A stretch of DNA of 64,000 nt from Streptomyces sp. Ru62 (GCF_002920615.1 NZ_PQSU01000010.1:186001-250000); one strand, 5' to 3'; positions 33,331 through 41,260 are shown, counted from the first letter of the stretch. Notes: generated by a model not told the origin, from the sequence alone. Numbers and translations: made by a program.

Positions 33331-34562
33331 CCGCTCCGGCTGCTTCCCCGGGAGCACCGACGGACCGCCGCACCGATGGCGCACCGGCGCCTGGGCAGGC
33401 AGCGAATCCCCGTGCGGGGCGTGTGTCCGCGTCGGGGCAGGTGCGGGAGCCTCGCGAGGGTGGTGCGTCCGCGCCGGGGCAGGTGCGGGGCCCCCGTGCG
33501 GGTGGGATGTCCGCGTCCGGGCGGGCAGCGAATCCCGGTACGGGTGGCGTGCCGCTGCCTGGACAGGCGGGGGACCCCCGCATGGGTGGGGTGTCCGCGC
33601 CCGGGCAGGCAGCGGGGGGTGTCGTCCCGCCGCCCGGGCCGGTGAGCGATCAGGCCGTGGCCGGGGCCTGGTCCCCCATGGCTCCCGCTCATCCCGTGCG
33701 TCCCGCTCCCGACCCCGCTCACTCCTGGGGGGCCGGAACCGACGGGCGGCCGCTCGTGTCGTTCGGGGAGCCCGAGGGGTTCGGGGGGTTCGGGGGGCGG
33801 GCGCGTCCCCGGGTCGGGGCGCGCACCGTCGCCGCCGCTGCCTGCCTCGTGCTCGGGCTCGGGCTCATCGGTGGTGCCGCGACCGGCAGTTGGCTCACCG
33901 GGGACGGCGGGACGGACGGCGCCGGGAACGCCTTCGGCACCGCCCGGACCCTCTGGCACAGCGTGCCCGTGGACGAACTGTTCCCGCCCACCGTCGAGGG
34001 CACGGGCGCCGGCCCCGGCGGCGCCGACCGCACCTGGACCAGGATCGCCGTCGCCCGGGACAGCGGCTGCGCCCACGCCTTCGACCCGCTGTTGCACAAG
34101 GCCCTCGCCCCGGTCGGCTGCCAGCGACTGCTGCGCGCCACCTACACCGACGCCACCCAGACCTACGTCACCACCGTCGGCCTGCTGTTCACCAAGGCCG
34201 ACCCCGCCGCCATGTCCGCGCTCGCCGCCCGCTTCCGCGACGAACACCTCGACAGCCGCGCCGACCTGATGCCCCGGCCGTACGCCGCCGCCGGCACGGC
34301 CGCCGCCGGGTTCGGCGACCGGCAGCGGGCCTCGTGGACGGTCTCGGTCCTCACCGACGCCCCCGTCGTCGCCTACGCCGTCTCCGGCTGGGCCGACGGC
34401 CGTACCGTCGACACCCCCCAGCCCGCCGCGGACGCCGTCCGCTCCGGCGCCACCACGGCACCGGCCCAGGCCGGCCTCGGCAACGAGGCCCAGGGCCTGG
34501 CCGACCGCATCGAACGGCGCCTGCGCAAGACCGTCGGCACGGCCACGGAGAAGCCTTCATGA
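33273..34562 (+). CDS. Membrane-anchored protein with Pro/Gly repeats, partner of mycosin-like protease (N-terminus uncertain)
   Basis: 429 residues if started at ATG 33273, but no ribosome binding site precedes it and the true start is probably 32777 in another frame. After a disordered Pro/Ala stretch come six 14-residue repeats (33378-33620). One membrane helix at about residues 190-210 (AAACLVLGLGLIGGAATGSWL) is followed by an exported domain of about 215 residues with two cysteines. The cytoplasmic side would be disordered and the folded domain outside. No family recognised. It overlaps the mycosin-like protease by 4 bp (ATGA), so the two are translationally coupled and probably act together at the membrane. 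Confidence 0.7.
   Translation: MPPRPPAPAPRHPDSAPTDPAPAASPGAPTDRRTDGAPAPGQAANPRAGRVSASGQVREPREGGASAPGQVRGPRAGGMSASGRAANPGTGGVPLPGQAGDPRMGGVSAPGQAAGGVVPPPGPVSDQAVAGAWSPMAPAHPVRPAPDPAHSWGAGTDGRPLVSFGEPEGFGGFGGRARPRVGARTVAAAACLVLGLGLIGGAATGSWLTGDGGTDGAGNAFGTARTLWHSVPVDELFPPTVEGTGAGPGGADRTWTRIAVARDSGCAHAFDPLLHKALAPVGCQRLLRATYTDATQTYVTTVGLLFTKADPAAMSALAARFRDEHLDSRADLMPRPYAAAGTAAAGFGDRQRASWTVSVLTDAPVVAYAVSGWADGRTVDTPQPAADAVRSGATTAPAQAGLGNEAQGLADRIERRLRKTVGTATEKPS
33378..33620 (+). repeat. 42-bp tandem repeats encoding 14-residue Pro/Gly units
   Basis: Five full units and one partial unit of 42 bp each. Translations include GAPAPGQAANPRAG, GASAPGQVRGPRAG and GVPLPGQAGDPRMG; consensus G-(A/V)-S-A-P-G-Q-x-x-x-P-R-x-G. 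They lie in the cytoplasmic, disordered part of the membrane protein. Unit number may vary between strains. Confidence 0.8.
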
Positions 34563-35728
34563 AGCACCCGGCCCAGCACGCCGCCAAGGCGGCGGTGAGC
34601 CTGCTGCTCGCCGTCCCCCTCGCCCTGCTGCCGTCCGCCGCCCACGCCGACGGCATCCGCGCCCAGCAGTGGGGCCTCACCGCCCTCCACCTGGACGATG
34701 CCTGGCGGACCACCAAGGGCCGCGGCGTCACCGTGGCCGTCCTGGACACCGGCGTCGAGGCCGGCCATCCGGACCTCGACGGCAACGTGCTGCCCGACAA
34801 GGACATGATCGGCTTCGGCGCCGGACCCGGCGACCGCACCTGGGCCCGGCACGGCACCGCCATGGCCGGCATCATCGCGGGGCACGGCCACGGTCCCGGC
34901 GGCACCGACGGCGTCATGGGCGTCGCCCCCGAGGCGAAGATCCTGCCGGTCCGGGTGATCCTGGAGGACGGTGACCCCGCCCGCGCCAAGGCCCGCACCA
35001 CCCGCGGCGGCGCCCTCGCCGACGGCATCCGCTGGGCCGCCGACCACGGCGCCGACGTCATCAACCTCTCCCTCGGCGACGACTCGAACTCGGCCCATCC
35101 CGAACCCGGCGAGGACGAGGCGGTGCAGTACGCCCTGAAGAAGGGCGTGGTCGTCGTCGCCTCCGCGGGCAACGGCGGCGACAAGGGCGACCACGTCTCC
35201 TACCCGGCCGCCTACCCGGGCGTCATCGCCGCGACCGCCGTGGACAAGTACGGCACCCGCGCCGCCTTCTCCACCCGCCGCTGGTACGCGGCCGTGAGCG
35301 CGCCCGGCGTCGATGTCGTCATCGCCGACCCCGACCACAAGTACTACGCGGGCTGGGGCACCAGCGCCGCCTCGGCCTTCGTCTCCGGCGCGGCGGCCCT
35401 GGTCAAGGCCGCCCACCCCGGCCTTTCCCCCGCCCAGATCAAGAAGCTCCTGGAGGACACCGCGCGGGACGCCCCGGTCGGCGGCCGGGACGACTCCCGG
35501 GGGTTCGGCATGATCGACCCGGCGGCGGCCCTGAGGGCGGCCGCCCGGGTCGAACCCCGGGGCCTGAAGGCCGCGTCCTACGGCGAGAAGTACTTCGGCG
35601 CCGGCCCGGACACCCCCAGGGCCACGAGCGGCCCCTCCGACTGGGCGGCACCGCTCGCGGGAGGCGCGGGCGGGGTCCTGCTGGTGGCCGGGGTGATTCT
35701 GTGGCGGGGCCGCCGACACGCGGCCTGA
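34559..35728 (+). CDS. Mycosin-like S8 serine protease (type VII secretion-associated type)
   Basis: 389 residues from ATG 34559. A Sec signal peptide (KAAVSLLLAVPLALLPSAAHA) ends near residue 25. The subtilisin domain carries the catalytic triad in AVLDTGVEAGHPD (Asp), RHGTAMAGIIAGHG (His) and GWGTSAASAFVSG (Ser). The oxyanion Asn is in SAGNGG. A C-terminal membrane helix (PLAGGAGGVLLVAGVILW) is followed by RGRRHAA. Signal, S8 domain and C-terminal anchor are the mycosin layout of type VII secretion loci. No ESX genes (eccC, WXG100) are in the window, so the link to secretion is by family only. It follows the repeat-bearing membrane protein with overlap. Confidence 0.88.
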   Translation: MKHPAQHAAKAAVSLLLAVPLALLPSAAHADGIRAQQWGLTALHLDDAWRTTKGRGVTVAVLDTGVEAGHPDLDGNVLPDKDMIGFGAGPGDRTWARHGTAMAGIIAGHGHGPGGTDGVMGVAPEAKILPVRVILEDGDPARAKARTTRGGALADGIRWAADHGADVINLSLGDDSNSAHPEPGEDEAVQYALKKGVVVVASAGNGGDKGDHVSYPAAYPGVIAATAVDKYGTRAAFSTRRWYAAVSAPGVDVVIADPDHKYYAGWGTSAASAFVSGAAALVKAAHPGLSPAQIKKLLEDTARDAPVGGRDDSRGFGMIDPAAALRAAARVEPRGLKAASYGEKYFGAGPDTPRATSGPSDWAAPLAGGAGGVLLVAGVILWRGRRHAA

Positions 35729-35732
35729 GCCG

Positions 35733-36920
35733 CTATCCGGCGATGTACCCGATCTCCGGGTAGCGCGGTGCGGCGCCGTCCAGCAGGTGCCCGGCGTCGG
35801 GGCGGCCTCGCAACTGGAGGTCGAAGAAGGCCCGCACCGTGGCCCGTACGGCCGCCACCGCCCGGTCGGCGGGGATCGTGCCGGCCTGCAGCTGCTGCCG
35901 CACCACCTCCGGGACCTGGGGCGCGATGGCCACGAGGTCCGTGTAGGAGTTGTGGTCGGCGTCCGCGAGCCGCAGGCAGCGGCGCCAGCCGCGCAGTCGC
36001 TCCCAGAACGGGTGCCAGGTCGGGTCCTGGTCCATGCCGTCGTGCACGGCTGTGTCCATCAGCAGGAACGGCCGGTCGAGACCGTGCTCGACCACCGGCC
36101 CGTACAGCGCGCCGTCCAGGTCGATGCCGGCCCGCACCCGCTCGTCCCGGTACATGACGGCCGCCGACGCGGCACCGCCCCTGGAGTGCCCGAACGCGCC
36201 GGTCCGCGTGAGGTCCAGGCTCCCGCACAGACCGCGGGGCAGCGGGCGCCGCTGTGCGTCAGGATTGCCGCCCCGGTTCACGACGGCCAGCTGGTCGAGC
36301 ACGAACCGCAGGTCGTCGACGCGCACCGCGACCGCCTCCGCCCGGCCGGCCGGATCCGGCTCGGGGCGGGTCACGACGCGGCCGTCGGGGAACTCCACCT
36401 CCCCCGAGTCGTACGGGTGGTCCACCGTGACCACCACGTACCCCCAGGACACCAGGTCCTCGACGACGAGGGTGTTGAACGTGCGGTCCGAGGTGTAGCC
36501 CGGCGAGTACAGCAGCACCGGCCGGCGGCCCGGCCTGGCCGGCGCCCGGTCCGCGCTGTGCGTCCACGGCAGCGCGTAACCGTCCACCGCGCCGCCGAAG
36601 CGGGCCTTCACCGCCCGCTCGGCACCGGACGGCAGCCACGGCAGCGGCGCGTGACCACGTACGTCGGCGGCCGGGTAGTGCACGGTCACCATCAGCTCAC
36701 GCGGCTCTCCCGTGTCCGACCGGGGTTCGGTCCGCGACCGGTCGACCAGGTGCAGCTCCACGGCGCCCACCGGTGCGGGCCCGGTCGGTCCGGCCAGCCG
36801 GATGGGGATGAGGCCGGCCGCCGAGGCGCGTCCGGGAGCCGACAGGGGAACGGCGACGGCTGCGACGGCCCCGAGGCCACCGGCTATGAGGGATCGGCGA
36901 GTGGGGCGTACGGGAGGCAC
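35733..36920 (-). CDS. Secreted alpha/beta hydrolase, PAF-acetylhydrolase/lipase-like (Tat signal)
   Basis: 395 residues. The N-terminus TRRSLIAGGLGAVAAVAVPLS is a twin-arginine signal, so export by the TatAC system at about 6.6-7.9 kb is likely. The hydrolase domain has the oxyanion region LLYSPGYTSDRTFN, nucleophile elbow GAFGHSRGGAAS (serine near residue 236) and a late ADADHNSYTD segment carrying the catalytic histidine. The arrangement fits platelet-activating-factor acetylhydrolase-like esterases. Substrate unknown. It is convergent with the mycosin-like gene, with only 4 bp between stops. Confidence 0.87.
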   Translation of the reverse strand: MPPVRPTRRSLIAGGLGAVAAVAVPLSAPGRASAAGLIPIRLAGPTGPAPVGAVELHLVDRSRTEPRSDTGEPRELMVTVHYPAADVRGHAPLPWLPSGAERAVKARFGGAVDGYALPWTHSADRAPARPGRRPVLLYSPGYTSDRTFNTLVVEDLVSWGYVVVTVDHPYDSGEVEFPDGRVVTRPEPDPAGRAEAVAVRVDDLRFVLDQLAVVNRGGNPDAQRRPLPRGLCGSLDLTRTGAFGHSRGGAASAAVMYRDERVRAGIDLDGALYGPVVEHGLDRPFLLMDTAVHDGMDQDPTWHPFWERLRGWRRCLRLADADHNSYTDLVAIAPQVPEVVRQQLQAGTIPADRAVAAVRATVRAFFDLQLRGRPDAGHLLDGAAPRYPEIGYIAG

Positions 36921-37054
36921 CGGGCTCCTTCCGCGGCCGGACGCCGGCTCGGCAGACTATTGGCCGGCGTCCGGGCCTGCTCATCGTCAAGTCCCTTGCA
37001 GGCTAGATCATTTGGTCGACGGCAACTGGACCTTTTACGGCCGAACGCGATGGA

Positions 37055-38005
37055 TCATTTGTCGCCAAACGCCCCTACCGCCGCCTTCGCCGCCTCCTCC
37101 ACCAGGGAGATCCCCCGCGCCTGGCTCGCCGTGCCGTCCGACAGCACCGCGACCAGGTAGTCGGTCCCGTCCACCGTCACCCGGCCGATACTGTTGACGT
37201 CCCACAACCCGGTCGTGCTGCGCGGCAGCCACCCGTTCTTCAGCGCCCAGGAGTTGCCCTCGGCGGCGGCCGACACACCCCACTGCTGATCGGGCTCGAC
37301 GGACTTCATCAGCCCCTGCAGATACGTCCGGGAGGCCGCGCTCAGCTTCGAGTCCTCCTCGAACACCTGCTGGAGGAGGACCAGTTGGTCCGACGCGGTG
37401 GTCCGGGTCAGCCCCCACAGCTCACCGTCCCCGCCGGAGGTGTCCGTCAGCCCGAAGCGCTCGTTCGCCGCGTCCAGCCCGGCCGCCCGCCCGATCGCGT
37501 GCCACAGCGCCGTCGCCGAGGCGTTGTCGCTGTTCTCGATCATCCTGGTGGCGTACGCCCGCTCCTGCGCCGTCAGCCGTCGGCCCGCGTCCTGCGCCTG
37601 GAGCAGCAGCGCGGCCAGGATGTCGACCTTGACGATGCTCGCCGTGTCGAAGGAGGCGTCGCCGTACACGGCGCTCTCCCCGGACCCGGGTGCCAGCACC
37701 GCCGCCGACACCCGCGCGCCCGACGGCACCTCGACCCCCGCCATCGCGGCACTCAGAACCGCTTTCCGGTCCACCGCCGCCGGCTCCCGCACGGACGCCT
37801 CCTCTCCGGCCCCGGCCGAGGCGGTGACCGAGGGCGCCGCCGCCGACGATACGGCCCCGGCTCCGGCCCGCGCCCGGCCCTTCACGTAGACCGTGCCGCC
37901 GGCGGTGACCCCGCCCACGGCGACGACGGCGAGCGCGGTGCACAGCAAGGCACGGCGCCGGGACGGGCGCGCACGGCGGCCACGGCGGGCTCTGGAGGAC
38001 TCCAT
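37055..38005 (-). CDS. Exported serine hydrolase, class A beta-lactamase-related
   Basis: 316 residues. A basic N-terminus and one hydrophobic helix (LLCTALAVVAVGGVTAGGTV) indicate membrane anchoring or export. The penicilloyl-serine motifs are present: S-x-x-K in TASIVKVDIL (near residue 127), S-D-N in ENSDNASA, and K-N-G in ALKNGWLP in place of K-T-G. An ELWGL segment resembles the omega loop but the ExxLN glutamate motif of true class A beta-lactamases is not obvious. It is more likely a penicillin-recognising hydrolase of unknown substrate than a resistance enzyme. Confidence 0.85.
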   Translation of the reverse strand: MESSRARRGRRARPSRRRALLCTALAVVAVGGVTAGGTVYVKGRARAGAGAVSSAAAPSVTASAGAGEEASVREPAAVDRKAVLSAAMAGVEVPSGARVSAAVLAPGSGESAVYGDASFDTASIVKVDILAALLLQAQDAGRRLTAQERAYATRMIENSDNASATALWHAIGRAAGLDAANERFGLTDTSGGDGELWGLTRTTASDQLVLLQQVFEEDSKLSAASRTYLQGLMKSVEPDQQWGVSAAAEGNSWALKNGWLPRSTTGLWDVNSIGRVTVDGTDYLVAVLSDGTASQARGISLVEEAAKAAVGAFGDK

Positions 38006-38140
38006 GCCGCGATGCTCGGGGCCAGGGCTGTGCGCCCTGTTAGGCGAAGGTTAGAGCCGGGTCAGGGAAAACTGAGATTCCTGTGAACGCGGTGACGCCG
38101 GGGTTTCCGGCCCCGCACAAGCCCAGCAGTTTCCCCCCTA

Positions 38141-38146
38141 TAGGGT
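38141..38146 (+). promoter_or_regulatory. Candidate -10 element of the SseB-like gene
   Basis: TAGGGT lies 8 bp before the GTG at 38155 and no ribosome binding site intervenes, so the transcript is probably leaderless. No -35 box was recognised. Confidence 0.35.
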
Positions 38147-38154
38147 CGGGGACC

Positions 38155-38916
38155 GTGGCGAACAAGAACATTCCCGACCCCGGCTTCTCCGACGACGACG
38201 GCTCCGCCGACCCCAGGCTGAGCGCGGCGCTGGCCGCCTGGGCCGAGGACCGCAGCGCCCTCGGGCCCGTCCTGGAGGCGCTCAGGGGAGCCCGTCTGCT
38301 GGTCCCCGTCGTCGCCGTGCTCGGCGAGGTCGAGGAGGACGAGAACGGGCTGCGCCGCGAGAAGACCAGCGACATGGCCGTACCCACCCTGAAGGCCGGC
38401 GACCGCACCGCGCTGCCCGCCTTCACCTCCACCGACTCCCTCGCCCGCTGGGACCCCGCGGCCCGCCCGGTCGCCGTGCCCCTGCACCAGGCCCTCCAGG
38501 CCGCGGCGCACGAGAAGGCGGACACGGTTGTGCTCGACCTCGCCGGACCGGTGCCCTTCGAACTGACCGGCCCGGCGCTGCTCGCCCTCGCCGAGGGCCG
38601 CACCAGCATCGACCCGCTCGCCGACCCCGCCGTGGTGGGGGCCGTCCGTACGGCGGTGGCGGCGGAGCCCGCCGTGCTGCGCGCCCACCTCGGGCCCGGA
38701 CAGGCCGACGGCACCCTCGCCCTCGTCCTCGACCCGGCCGCGCCGCCCGCCGAGGCCGCCCGCGCTGTCGCCGAGCGGCTGGCGGCCGACGAAACACTGC
38801 GGGCCCGCCTGGTGCGCGGTCTCGACCTGGCACTGCTGCCGGCCGGGACCACGCCTCCGGGCGAGCCCTTGTACGTGAAGGATCAGGTCGGTCGTGAGGG
38901 AGCGGGTCAGCCGTAG
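38155..38916 (+). CDS. SseB-family protein
   Basis: 253 residues from GTG 38155 (VANKNIPDPGFSDDDGSADPRL). The N-terminal half is an SseB domain: ALRGARLLVPVVAVLG, a charged loop (EKTSDMAVPTLKAGDRTALPAFTS), then TDSLARWDPAARPVAVPLHQAL. The second half, residues about 165-245, is the SseB C-terminal domain. Its function in actinobacteria is unknown; the family name comes from a sulphur-enzyme-enhancing protein of E. coli. It is convergent with the DUF1844 gene, the stops overlapping by 10 bp, and lies near infC as in other Streptomyces. Confidence 0.85.
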   Translation: MANKNIPDPGFSDDDGSADPRLSAALAAWAEDRSALGPVLEALRGARLLVPVVAVLGEVEEDENGLRREKTSDMAVPTLKAGDRTALPAFTSTDSLARWDPAARPVAVPLHQALQAAAHEKADTVVLDLAGPVPFELTGPALLALAEGRTSIDPLADPAVVGAVRTAVAAEPAVLRAHLGPGQADGTLALVLDPAAPPAEAARAVAERLAADETLRARLVRGLDLALLPAGTTPPGEPLYVKDQVGREGAGQP

Positions 38917-39281
38917 ATCGGGCCGGTGTACTTCTCGCCCGGCCCCTGGCCCGGCTCGTCCGGGACGATCGACGCCTCGCGGAACGCGAGCTGGAGCGAC
39001 TTCAGGCCGTCGCGCAGCGGAGCCGCGTGGAAGGAGCTGATCTCGGTCGCGCTCGCGTCCAGCAGACCGGCGAGCGCGGTGATCAGCTTGCGGGCCTCGT
39101 CCAGGTCCTTGTACTTCTCGCCCTCCTCGCTCAGCCCGAGCTTCACGGCGGCGGCGCTCATCAGGTTGACTGAGACCGTCACGATCACCTCGACGGCGGG
39201 GACCTCGGCGATGTCCCGGGTCATCGCGTCGAAGTCGGGGACCTCTGAAGACTCAGCAGACTCGGCAGGGGTGTCACTCAT
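38907..39281 (-). CDS. DUF1844 domain protein
   Basis: 124 residues from the ATG at 39281 (MSDTPAES). The conserved block AVEVIVTVSVNLMSAAAVKLGL, followed by DLDEARKLITALAGLLDAS, is the DUF1844 signature; helices only, no motif for catalysis. The same gene stands divergently upstream of infC in many actinobacteria, which suggests a link to translation but gives no function. It shares the 39282-39340 gap with the infC promoter. Confidence 0.88.
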   Translation of the reverse strand: MSDTPAESAESSEVPDFDAMTRDIAEVPAVEVIVTVSVNLMSAAAVKLGLSEEGEKYKDLDEARKLITALAGLLDASATEISSFHAAPLRDGLKSLQLAFREASIVPDEPGQGPGEKYTGPIYG

Positions 39282-39340
39282 GCCCCACACCATAGGTGGT
39301 CGCGCCCGGCGCCCCTGAATTCGCCCTTGTCAAGCGACCC

Positions 39341-39349
39341 TGCTAATCT
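39341..39349 (+). promoter_or_regulatory. Candidate extended -10 promoter of the infC operon
   Basis: TGCTAATCT is an extended -10 (TGN-TAATCT). Transcription would start near 39356. TTGTCA at 39327-39332 is too close to be its -35, so the extended -10 may compensate. Confidence 0.45.
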
Positions 39350-39355
39350 GGAGGA

Positions 39356-39645
39356 CGACCGGCTGGACATGACTGTGTCCGGCCCACAAGTGGAGGCTCC
39401 GATCTCCCACCTGACCGTCCCCCGGGACGGCGGGTCATCCGGTCAGGCGGCCCCCATCGTTCCGTACGGACGATGGAGTCGCCCGAAAGCGCGCCCCGCG
39501 GCATCGCGGCGGTGCTCCGGTTGTTTGGAGCCCCGCCTGTGATCGTCCGGGGCATTTTTTGTGCTTCGGCGCGGTTAGGTCTAACGAAAAGAGACGTTAC
39601 GCGGCTGTCCGCCAGACCGCCGTGTGGTGCTACCGAGGAGGATCC
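39356..39645 (+). promoter_or_regulatory. Long structured infC leader with intrinsic terminator (putative attenuator)
   Basis: About 290 nt of leader precede infC. A hairpin with a palindromic tip is at 39454-39476. An intrinsic terminator, GCCCCG (39530-39535) and CGGGGC (39548-39553) followed by TTTTTT at 39555-39560, lies 85 nt before the coding start. GCTCC (39514-39518) can instead pair with GGAGC (39527-39531), whose last bases belong to the terminator stem. A second GCCCCG copy is at 39493-39498. A U6 tract is unusual in this genome. This looks like transcription attenuation of the infC-rpmI-rplT operon, as L20 or IF3 control it in other bacteria. Mechanism is inferred. Confidence 0.6.
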
Positions 39646-40284
39646 ATCAGCGCCGAGCCCCGCATCAACGACCGGATTCGCGTTCCCGAGGTGCGACTTG
39701 TCGGTCCCAGTGGCGAGCAGGTCGGCATCGTGCCGCTCGCGAAGGCACTGGAGCTTGCGCAGGAGTACGACCTGGACCTGGTCGAGGTCGCGGCGAACGC
39801 CCGTCCGCCCGTGTGCAAGCTCATGGACTACGGGAAGTTCAAGTACGAGTCGGCCATGAAGGCCCGTGAGGCGCGCAAGAACCAGGCGCACACGGTCATC
39901 AAGGAGATGAAGCTCCGGCCGAAGATCGACCCGCACGACTATGACACCAAGAAGGGTCACGTCGTCCGGTTCCTCAAGCAGGGCGACAAGGTCAAGATCA
40001 CGATCATGTTCCGTGGTCGCGAGCAGTCCCGCCCCGAGCTGGGCTACCGACTGCTGCAGCGGCTCGCGGAGGACGTCCAGGACCTCGGTTTCGTGGAATC
40101 GAACCCGAAGCAGGACGGCCGGAACATGATCATGGTCCTCGGTCCGCACAAGAAGAAGACCGAGGCGATGGCCGAGGCCCGCCAGGCGCAGGAGGCCCGC
40201 AAGGCCGAAGCGAAGGCGAACCCCGGCAAGTCGCAGAACCCTGCCGAGGCTGAGGCGCCGTCCGAGGAGCCTGCCGAGGCGTGA
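39646..40284 (+). CDS. infC: Translation initiation factor IF-3 (probable AUC start)
   Basis: 212 residues if started at ATC 39646, which lies four bases after a perfect GAGGAGG (39635-39641). The protein then begins ISAEPRINDRIRVPEVRLVGPSGEQ, exactly where IF-3 homologues start. An in-frame GTG at 39622 is possible but has no Shine-Dalgarno sequence and would translate through one. Rare AUU/AUC starts are a known feature of infC and allow IF-3 to repress its own synthesis. Both domains are complete (linker KAREARKNQ; C-domain KIDPHDYDTKKGHVVRFL). The C-terminus has an Ala/Glu-rich tail. First gene of the infC-rpmI-rplT operon. Binds the 30S subunit. Confidence 0.95.
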   Translation: MSAEPRINDRIRVPEVRLVGPSGEQVGIVPLAKALELAQEYDLDLVEVAANARPPVCKLMDYGKFKYESAMKAREARKNQAHTVIKEMKLRPKIDPHDYDTKKGHVVRFLKQGDKVKITIMFRGREQSRPELGYRLLQRLAEDVQDLGFVESNPKQDGRNMIMVLGPHKKKTEAMAEARQAQEARKAEAKANPGKSQNPAEAEAPSEEPAEA

Positions 40285-40407
40285 TCCCGGGGGATGTACG
40301 TCGCCGTACGTCCCCGAGGATGTAACCGAAAGAAGAGAGCGACGCTCCATCGTGCCCGGTTTCACGACCGGGCACCGGAGCGCCACCGACGAGGAGATAA
40401 CGGCGCT

Positions 40408-40602
40408 ATGCCGAAGAACAAGTCGCACAGCGGTGCCAGCAAGCGCTTCAAGGTCACCGGCTCCGGCAAGGTGCTCCGTGAGCGCGCCGGCAAGCGCCAC
40501 CTGCTCGAGCACAAGTCGTCCCGCGTCACGCGTCGCCTCACCGGCAACGCCGAGATGGCCCCGGGCGACGCCGCGAAGATCAAGAAGCTTCTCGGCAAGT
40601 GA
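40408..40602 (+). CDS. rpmI: 50S ribosomal protein L35
   Basis: 64 residues, starting MPKNKSHSGASKRFKVTGSG and ending GDAAKIKKLLGK, the complete L35 family sequence. Strongly basic; binds 23S rRNA in the large subunit. GAGGAG precedes the ATG at 40408. Second gene of the infC-rpmI-rplT operon. Confidence 0.97.
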   Translation: MPKNKSHSGASKRFKVTGSGKVLRERAGKRHLLEHKSSRVTRRLTGNAEMAPGDAAKIKKLLGK

Positions 40603-40698
40603 CGCGGCGGCGCTCTGAGCGCCGTGCGTCGGGACCGGGACCGAATCGATTCCGGGTCGTGTGAGTACCACCACGACCCCGCTACAAGGAGTTAACAA

Positions 40699-41082
40699 GT
40701 GGCACGCGTCAAGCGGGCAGTCAACGCCCACAAGAAGCGCCGGGCGATCCTCGAGCAGGCTTCCGGCTACCGCGGTCAGCGTTCGCGCCTGTACCGCAAG
40801 GCCAAGGAGCAGGTCACCCACTCGCTGGTCTACAACTACAACGACCGCAAGAAGCGCAAGGGCGACTTCCGTCAGCTGTGGATCCAGCGCATCAACGCCG
40901 CTGCCCGCGCCAACGGCATCACCTACAACCGCTTCATCCAGGGTCTGAAGGCCGCGAACGTCGAGGTCGACCGCAAGATCCTGGCCGAGCTGGCCGTGAA
41001 CGACGCGAGCGCCTTCGCGGCGCTCGTCGAGGTCGCGCAGAAGGCGCTGCCGTCGGACGTGAACGCCCCCAAGGCCGCGTGA
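40699..41082 (+). CDS. rplT: 50S ribosomal protein L20
   Basis: 127 residues from a GTG with AAGGAG upstream. VARVKRAVNAHKKRRAILEQ at the start, then the long basic helix and a globular C-terminal domain (INAAARANGITYNRFIQGLK). L20 is needed early in 50S assembly and in some bacteria represses its own operon by binding the leader RNA; whether that happens here is open. Last gene of the operon, followed by a terminator. Confidence 0.97.
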   Translation: MARVKRAVNAHKKRRAILEQASGYRGQRSRLYRKAKEQVTHSLVYNYNDRKKRKGDFRQLWIQRINAAARANGITYNRFIQGLKAANVEVDRKILAELAVNDASAFAALVEVAQKALPSDVNAPKAA

Positions 41083-41114
41083 CGCTGCGCCGGCTCTGAG
41101 CCGACGCTCACTGT

Positions 41115-41150
41115 AGGACCCGCAGGCTGTCATGGCTTGCGGGTCCTGTT
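41115..41150 (+). terminator. Terminator of the infC-rpmI-rplT operon
   Basis: AGGACCCGCA (41115-41124) pairs with TGCGGGTCCT (41138-41147), followed by GTTGTTGG. Located 32 bp after rplT. Confidence 0.75.
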
Positions 41151-41237
41151 GTTGGGGCCCACGGCACGTCGTTCGGCCGGGCCCGTCGTCGTTGCTCGCG
41201 CCCACGCGGCGGAGCCGCATACCGACAGAGCCCCCCG

Positions 41238-41260
41238 CCCCTGGAGGGGCGCGACCAGTT
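41238..41260. repeat. Dispersed intergenic repeat, partial copy
   Basis: CCCCTGGAGGGGCGCGACCAG resembles the array units at 25811-25850 but lacks the central CGGGGAACTG. It lies just upstream of the SpoU methyltransferase gene. Confidence 0.45.

Noticed and set aside
32657..35728. A single uninterrupted reading frame of over 1000 codons across the Pro-rich gene and the protease
   Set aside because: The middle section is Arg/Gly/Trp-rich frame-shadow sequence; the real coding frame there is the next one, and the protease has its own signal peptide and start at 34559.
37006..37064. Direct repeat GATCATTTG(G)TCG near the end of the serine hydrolase gene
   Set aside because: The second copy is the coding end of the gene, so the match may be chance; too short for a claim.
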